This document shows positions 59,335 to 64,000 of a stretch of 64,000 nucleotides of DNA, piece after piece. Source of the DNA: DATKAB01 sp964542745. Its GTDB lineage: Bacteria; Eisenbacteria; RBG-16-71-46. The stretch spans positions 1-64,000 of the forward strand of contig CAZIVR010000008.1 of NCBI GenBank assembly GCA_964542745.1, in the 5' to 3' direction. The notes beneath the pieces are model-generated. The model searched no databases, was not told the origin of the DNA, and saw only the letters and a list, made by a program, of their open reading frames with translations. Position 1 is the first letter of the stretch, and each line of letters begins with the position of its first letter. Both the position numbers and the translations under genes were made by a program.

Positions 59335-61599
59335 ATGCTCCGAGCCCTGAACCGCTACGCGCGCTGGCTTCACCTCGGCTGGCCCGCGGGCGCCGTGGAG
59401 CCGCTGCCCGAGTCGGGCCCCGACGGACGCACGCGCCAGCCGCGCGTCTCGATCGCCGGCGACCTGACCGGGATCCCGCTCCTCAAGTTCGCGCTCGACG
59501 GCGGCGTGCGCGCGGTGCGCGCCGCCGCCGCCGATCCCGCGCTGCGCCGCGGCGACGCGCCGCCCGGAACGGTGGACCTCGCGATCCTCGGCGGCGGCGT
59601 GTCGGGCATGGCGGCGGCGCTCGAGGCGCGCAAGCTGGGGCTCGACTTCGTGGTCCTCGAAGCCAGCGAGCCGTTCTCCACCATCGTCAACTTCCCGCGG
59701 GCCAAGCCGATCTTCACCTATCCGATGGCGATGACGCCGGCCGGCGACCTGCAGGTCGGGGCGACGGTCAAGGAACCGCTGCTCGAGGAGCTGCGCGCGC
59801 AGGCCGCCCGCGGCGGGATCGAGCCGCGCACCGCCCGCGCCGAGCGCCTCGAGAGCGCGGACGGCCACGTGAAGGTGCACCTCGCGGGCGGCGCGGTCCT
59901 CACGGCGCGGCACGTGCTCGTGGCCATCGGCCGCAGCGGCAACTACCGGAAGCTCGGCGTACCCGGCGAGGAATCGGGCCCGGTCTTCAACCGGCTGCAC
60001 GACCCGGGCGAGTTCGCCGGGAAGCCGGTGCTGGTGGTGGGCGGCGGCGACTCGGCGCTCGAGACCGCGATCGCCCTGGCCCAGGCCGGGGCCTCGGTCA
60101 CCCTCGCCCACCGCGGGCGGGAGTTCACGAGGCCCAAGCCCGGGAACCTCGAGCGCCTCGAGGCGCTGTCGGCCGCGACCGCCGGCGGCGCGGACCGGCC
60201 GGCCGGCGGCCCGGGCCCGCTGCGCGTGCGCCTGTCCACGCGCGTGCGCGAGGTACGCGAGCGCGAAACGGTGATCGAGGGCGACGGCGGCACCGGGACC
60301 GTCGCGAGCGAGGCGGTGTTCGCGATGATCGGCCGGGAGGCCCCGCTCGACTTCTTCCGCCGCTCCGGCCTGCCGATCGCCGGCGAGATGACGCCGGGAC
60401 GCTGGACGGCGATGGCCCTGTTCCTCGCGTTCTGCGGCTGGCTCTACAACTGGAAGTCGGGCGGCTTCTTCTCGAACCTCTGGTACCGGAACCACTGGTT
60501 CCCGACCAACCTGCCGGACCTGCTGAACGCCGCGGGCGGCGCGATCGCCGCCGCGGCCGCCGATCGCGCCACCCTGCTCGGCACGCTCGCCATCAGCGCG
60601 GCCTCACCTTCGTTCTACTACACCGTGGCCTACTCGCTGATCGTGGTGGTGTTCGGCCTCAAGCGCATCCGGCGCCGCCGCACGCCCTACGTCACCGCCC
60701 AGACCCTCACGCTGATGTCGGTGCAGGTCGTGCCCCTGTTCCTGCTGCCCGAGATCGTGCTCCCGCTCCTCGACGCCAACGGCCTCCTCCCCCGCGCCCT
60801 CGCCGACGCGCTCTTCCCCGCGGCCAACTACGGGCACGGGCGCGAGTTCTGGCGCGCCTACGGGCTGATCCTCGCGTGGCCTCTCAACGTGTACAACATC
60901 TTCACCCACGAGCCGCTGTGGTGGTGGATCGGCATCGGGTTCGTCCAGACCTGCGTGCTGATCCCGCTCGCGATCTATTTCTTCGGCAAGGGCGCCTACT
61001 GCGGATGGGTGTGCTCGTGCGGCGCGCTGGCCGAGACGCTCGGCGACACCCACCGCCACAAGATGCCGCACGGCCCGCGCTGGAACCGGCTCAACCTCGC
61101 CGGGCAGGGCATCCTGGCCCTCGCCGTGGTCCTGCTGCTGGTGCGGATCGCCGGATGGGCGCTGCCGGACGGCAACGCGGCCGAGCGGCTCTTCGAGGGC
61201 GTGCTCGAGCCCCGCTACAAGTGGGGCGTGGACGTCTTCCTGGCGGGGGTGGTGGGCTACGGCGTCTACTTCTGGTACTCGGGGCGCTTCTGGTGCCGCT
61301 TCCTCTGCCCGCTCGCCGCGCTCATGCACGTCTACGCGCGCTTCAGCCGGTTCCGCATCTTCGCCGACAAGAAGAAGTGCATCAGCTGCAACGTGTGCAC
61401 CAGCGTCTGCCACCAGGGCATCGACGTCATGAATTTCGCCAACAAGGGGCTGCCCATGGCGGATCCCGAGTGCGTGCGCTGCTCCGCCTGCGTGCAGTCC
61501 TGCCCCACCGGCGTGCTGAGCTTCGGCCGGCTGCGCGGCGACGGCCTCGTCTCGCTGGACTCGCTCGCCGCCTCGCCGGTGCGCCTGCGGGAGGGCTGA
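59335..61599 (+). CDS. flavin/NAD(P)-binding oxidoreductase fused to membrane polyferredoxin
   Basis: 754 residues. The N-terminal thioredoxin-reductase-like part (about 80-350) has two dinucleotide-binding motifs, LGGGVSGMAAA and VVGGGDSALETA, but no CxxC redox pair. Six or so membrane helices follow (about 360-665), with NapH/NosR-type CGWVCSCGALAE and CRFLCPLAA Cys motifs. Two [4Fe-4S] clusters are marked by CISCNVCTSVC (from 682) and CVRCSACVQSC (from 713). It should move electrons between NAD(P)H/flavin and a membrane Fe-S chain. Such a single-chain fusion is unusual. The acceptor is unknown; the gene stands alone after the cold-shock terminator. Confidence 0.85.
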   Translation: MLRALNRYARWLHLGWPAGAVEPLPESGPDGRTRQPRVSIAGDLTGIPLLKFALDGGVRAVRAAAADPALRRGDAPPGTVDLAILGGGVSGMAAALEARKLGLDFVVLEASEPFSTIVNFPRAKPIFTYPMAMTPAGDLQVGATVKEPLLEELRAQAARGGIEPRTARAERLESADGHVKVHLAGGAVLTARHVLVAIGRSGNYRKLGVPGEESGPVFNRLHDPGEFAGKPVLVVGGGDSALETAIALAQAGASVTLAHRGREFTRPKPGNLERLEALSAATAGGADRPAGGPGPLRVRLSTRVREVRERETVIEGDGGTGTVASEAVFAMIGREAPLDFFRRSGLPIAGEMTPGRWTAMALFLAFCGWLYNWKSGGFFSNLWYRNHWFPTNLPDLLNAAGGAIAAAAADRATLLGTLAISAASPSFYYTVAYSLIVVVFGLKRIRRRRTPYVTAQTLTLMSVQVVPLFLLPEIVLPLLDANGLLPRALADALFPAANYGHGREFWRAYGLILAWPLNVYNIFTHEPLWWWIGIGFVQTCVLIPLAIYFFGKGAYCGWVCSCGALAETLGDTHRHKMPHGPRWNRLNLAGQGILALAVVLLLVRIAGWALPDGNAAERLFEGVLEPRYKWGVDVFLAGVVGYGVYFWYSGRFWCRFLCPLAALMHVYARFSRFRIFADKKKCISCNVCTSVCHQGIDVMNFANKGLPMADPECVRCSACVQSCPTGVLSFGRLRGDGLVSLDSLAASPVRLREG

Positions 61600-61609
61600 G
61601 CGGACCCCG

Positions 61610-64000
61610 CTACTCGGGGTCGGCCGTCCCCGGCGCCTGCCTCACCTCGAAGGGGCGCGGCCCGGCCTTGAGCGGGCCGCAGGTCAGCGCCACCGTGTAC
61701 GTGCCCGCGGGCACGAACTCCGGCTGCTCCGCCCACTCGGGCCGGTCGATGCGCTGCCGGGGCTCGACCTGCAGGTCCCACGTCACGCGGTGGAGCCCGC
61801 GCCGCCCCGGCCCGGTCAGCGTGCGCACCGTGCGGCCGGAGGCGTCCTTCACCGTCAGCCGCACGTCGTCGGCGAGGTCCTCGGGCACGTAGTAGTTCAG
61901 GTTCGCCCCGAACGGCGGGTTCTTCGCGGTGAACGTCCGCTGACCCCAGATGCCCCCGATCCCGCGCGTGTGGAAGGCGGTGGCGGCGCGCGGCGCGAAC
62001 AGCGTGATCGAGTCCGGGCGCACGTCGCGCCACTGCTCGAGCGGCGTGATGTCGTCGAGCACCCACACGCTGCGCCCGTGGGTCCCCACCACCACGTCGC
62101 GCTCGCGCGGGTGGATGGCGATGTCGTCCACCGCCACCGTGGGGAGCCCCGCGCCGAGCTTCTGCCAGCGCGCGCCGCCGTCGAGCGTGAAATAGGCGCC
62201 GAACTCGGTTCCCGCGAAGAGCAGGCCGGGGTGCGCCGGATCCTCGCGCACCACCTTGACCGGCCCGTGCTTCGGCAGGTCGCCCATCACCGGGCTCCAC
62301 GTGCGGCCGGCGTCCCGGGTCACGAACAGGTAGGGCTCGAACCGGTCGCTGCGGTGGCCGTCCACCGCCACGTAGGCGGTGGAGCCGTCGTGATGCGACG
62401 CCTCGATCCGGCTCACGTAGAGGCCCGGCGGCACGCCCTTGAGGTTCGCGCTCACGTCGTTCCAGGCGGCGCCCCCGTCGGGAGAGGTCCAAACCCGCCC
62501 GTCGTCGGTGCCCGCCCACAGCCGGCCCCGCGCCACCGGCGACTCGGCCAGCGACACGATGGTGCAGTGGGTCTCGGCCGAGGAACCGCCCGTCACCATG
62601 CGGTCCGGGTGGCGGGTCGTGAGGTCGGGGCTCGCCAGCTCCCACCGGTCGCCGCGATCGAGCAGGCGGAACACGTGGTTCCCGCCGAGCCACAGCGTCG
62701 AGGGATCGTGCGGCGACACGAGGAACGGCGCGTTCCAGTTGAAGCGGAACACCGGCTGGCCCTCGACCGCCTCGGGCCGCAGGTTGCGGCGCTTGCCGCT
62801 CCTCAGGTTCACGCGGCGCAGGTGCGCGCCCTGCGACTCGTAGTAGACGATGTCGGGATCCTCGGGATCCACCGCGACGTGGAAGCCGTCGCCGCCGCCG
62901 AGGCAGAACCAGTGATCGCTGACGATCCCCTCGTTCGGACGCTCGCCGAGGAACGCCTCGACCGTGTAGCGCGTGCGGCTCGGGCCGCCCCAGCTCTGGT
63001 TGTCCTGCAGCCCGCCGTAGATCCAGTAGGGATCGCGGCCGTCGAGCGCGATGTTGTAGAACTGCCCGGCCGCGAGGTTGTTCACGTAGTCCCAGTTCGC
63101 GGCCCGGTCGTGGCTCACGAACAGGCCGCCGTCGGTGCCGAGCAGCACGCGCTGCCCGTCGGCCGGGTCCACCCACATCGCGTGGCAGTCGGGGTGCAGG
63201 TTGTTGGCGCCCCCGGCGCGGAAGGTGCGGCCGCCGGTGTCCGAGATCCACAGGTCGGTGCCCAGCAGGTAGACGCGCGAACTGTCGTTCGGCTGGACGC
63301 GGATCTTGCTGAAGTAGAAGGGGCGCGGGGCGAAGGGCGAGAGCCGCTGCCAGCTTTCGCCGCCGTCCACGCTCCGGAACACGCCGCCCGCGCGGCTCTT
63401 CTCCTCGAACGCGTCCACCTGGCCGCCCTCGCGGGACTCCACCACGGCCATCACCACGTTGGGGCTCGAGCGGTAGACGTCGAGCCCGATCCGCCCGGAG
63501 GTCGCCGGAAGGCCGTTCGTGAGGCGCTTCCAGGTGCGGCCCCCGTCCTTCGAGCGGAAGATCCCGCCCGCGGTGCCGCCGGTCTCGTAGGACCACGGGG
63601 TTCGGGTGCGCGTGTAGAGCGCCGCGTACAGCGTGTTCGGGTCGCCCGGGTCCATCGCCAGGGCGCACGCGCCGGTGCGCTCGTCGGCGTACAGCACCCG
63701 CTCCCAGCGGGCGCCGCCGTCGGTGGTGCGGTAGACGCCGCGCTCTCGGTTCGGCCCCCAGAGGTGCCCCATCGCCGCCACGTAGGCGACGCTGCTGTCG
63801 GCCGGGTGGAGCACGATGTCGGAGATGTTGTGGGTGTCGCCGAGCCCGAGCGCGGTCCAGGTCGAGCCGCCGTCGAGCGAGCGGTAGACGCCGTTCCCCC
63901 ACGACGAGGAGTTCCGGTTGTTCGACTCGCCGGTGCCCACCCACACCACGTCCGGGTTCCGCTGCCAGACCGCGATCGCACCGATCGAGGCGACGGCCTC
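61610..64000 (-). CDS. BNR/VPS10-type beta-propeller protein, 5' end beyond window
   Basis: At least 797 codons, running off the right edge; the frame is open to base 64000, with coding-like VWQRNPDVVWVGTGESNNRN. Many BNR/Asp-box units of the SxDGGxTW type are present: SLDGGSTW, TTDGGARW, SKDGGRTW, SVDGGESW, SPDGGAAW, TRDAGRTW and TLDGGARW. They form two sortilin-like propellers. The last 170 residues hold a FlgD-Ig-like beta domain with LTVKDASGRTVRTL and PAGTYTVAL. Such secreted proteins are often called glycosyl hydrolases, but no catalytic residues are evident. It converges with the oxidoreductase gene, 10 nt away. Confidence 0.88.
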   Translation of the reverse strand, partial: EAVASIGAIAVWQRNPDVVWVGTGESNNRNSSSWGNGVYRSLDGGSTWTALGLGDTHNISDIVLHPADSSVAYVAAMGHLWGPNRERGVYRTTDGGARWERVLYADERTGACALAMDPGDPNTLYAALYTRTRTPWSYETGGTAGGIFRSKDGGRTWKRLTNGLPATSGRIGLDVYRSSPNVVMAVVESREGGQVDAFEEKSRAGGVFRSVDGGESWQRLSPFAPRPFYFSKIRVQPNDSSRVYLLGTDLWISDTGGRTFRAGGANNLHPDCHAMWVDPADGQRVLLGTDGGLFVSHDRAANWDYVNNLAAGQFYNIALDGRDPYWIYGGLQDNQSWGGPSRTRYTVEAFLGERPNEGIVSDHWFCLGGGDGFHVAVDPEDPDIVYYESQGAHLRRVNLRSGKRRNLRPEAVEGQPVFRFNWNAPFLVSPHDPSTLWLGGNHVFRLLDRGDRWELASPDLTTRHPDRMVTGGSSAETHCTIVSLAESPVARGRLWAGTDDGRVWTSPDGGAAWNDVSANLKGVPPGLYVSRIEASHHDGSTAYVAVDGHRSDRFEPYLFVTRDAGRTWSPVMGDLPKHGPVKVVREDPAHPGLLFAGTEFGAYFTLDGGARWQKLGAGLPTVAVDDIAIHPRERDVVVGTHGRSVWVLDDITPLEQWRDVRPDSITLFAPRAATAFHTRGIGGIWGQRTFTAKNPPFGANLNYYVPEDLADDVRLTVKDASGRTVRTLTGPGRRGLHRVTWDLQVEPRQRIDRPEWAEQPEFVPAGTYTVALTCGPLKAGPRPFEVRQAPGTADPE

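Overview
The window is about 72% GC, with coding on both strands, many TTG and GTG starts, and stop/start overlaps of the ATGA, GTGA or TGATG type. It is chromosomal, from an uncultured-type diderm bacterium. A PorV-like barrel, an OmpA/thrombospondin-repeat protein, several C-terminal beta-barrels and a secreted protein ending in a FlgD-like (type IX style) sorting domain point to the Fibrobacteres-Chlorobi-Bacteroidetes side of the tree. The combination with very high GC resembles Candidatus Eisenbacteria. This placement is inference from gene style, not from a marker gene. There is no rRNA, phage, IS element or CRISPR array. The only atypical patch is the first 1.9 kb, which has visibly lower GC and holds an OLD-like ATPase/TOPRIM gene and a small GGKAR-motif protein.

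Layout. 0.1-1.9 kb: putative acquired ATPase island. 2.0-8.4 kb (minus): comEC-purN-HAD-purC-purH operon. 8.5-13.3 kb: PEGA-domain protein divergent from a LysM lytic transglycosylase. 13.3-17.5 kb (minus): two ADP-glucose pyrophosphorylase paralogues and an FHA-GAF-PP2C phosphatase. 17.7-24.5 kb (minus): PorV-like protein, a small anchored protein, then site-2 protease-trpS-scpA-scpB-rluB. 24.7-25.2 kb: a peroxiredoxin whose peroxidatic cysteine codon is TGA. 25.2-30.2 kb: a GAF-PP2C phosphatase divergent from a GspE/PilB ATPase and an HD-GYP protein. 30.3-32.8 kb: CstA and a cysteine-less thioredoxin-fold protein. Then tRNA-Ala(GGC), a HerA-like ATPase, tRNA-Leu(CAA), an OmpA/barrel/coiled-coil cluster and a YHS-domain protein that also has an in-frame TGA. 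39.1-42.2 kb: RsbW-like kinase, STAS protein, ECF sigma, anti-sigma and a protein built of 25 nonapeptide repeats. 42.3-46.4 kb: HExxH peptidase/propeller/barrel and PrsW. 46.7-64 kb: sorting-domain protein, proline dehydrogenase, membrane-TPR protein, PIG-L/ThuA-like enzyme, Na+/solute symporter, DUF2911, PuuD-cytochrome c, saccharopine-dehydrogenase-like enzyme, cold-shock protein, flavin/Fe-S fusion and a partial BNR propeller protein.

Main discovery. Two unrelated genes (24699-25202 and 38328-38894) are each interrupted by one in-frame TGA. In both, the TGA is followed at exactly 17 nt by the apical loop GTT of a perfect hairpin. This fits a bacterial SECIS element, so both are candidate selenoproteins. 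One is a peroxiredoxin with Sec at the peroxidatic position. The other is a secreted YHS-domain protein, a family I do not know as a selenoprotein.

Regulation. Most housekeeping promoters I can see share TTGnnn-17/18-TAGnnT, and several sit 7-12 nt before the start codon, implying leaderless mRNAs. A distinct, nearly identical 29-nt element lies before the ECF sigma gene and before the nonapeptide-repeat gene, suggesting autoregulation and a dedicated target. Eight hairpin terminators or terminator-like hairpins separate transcription units.
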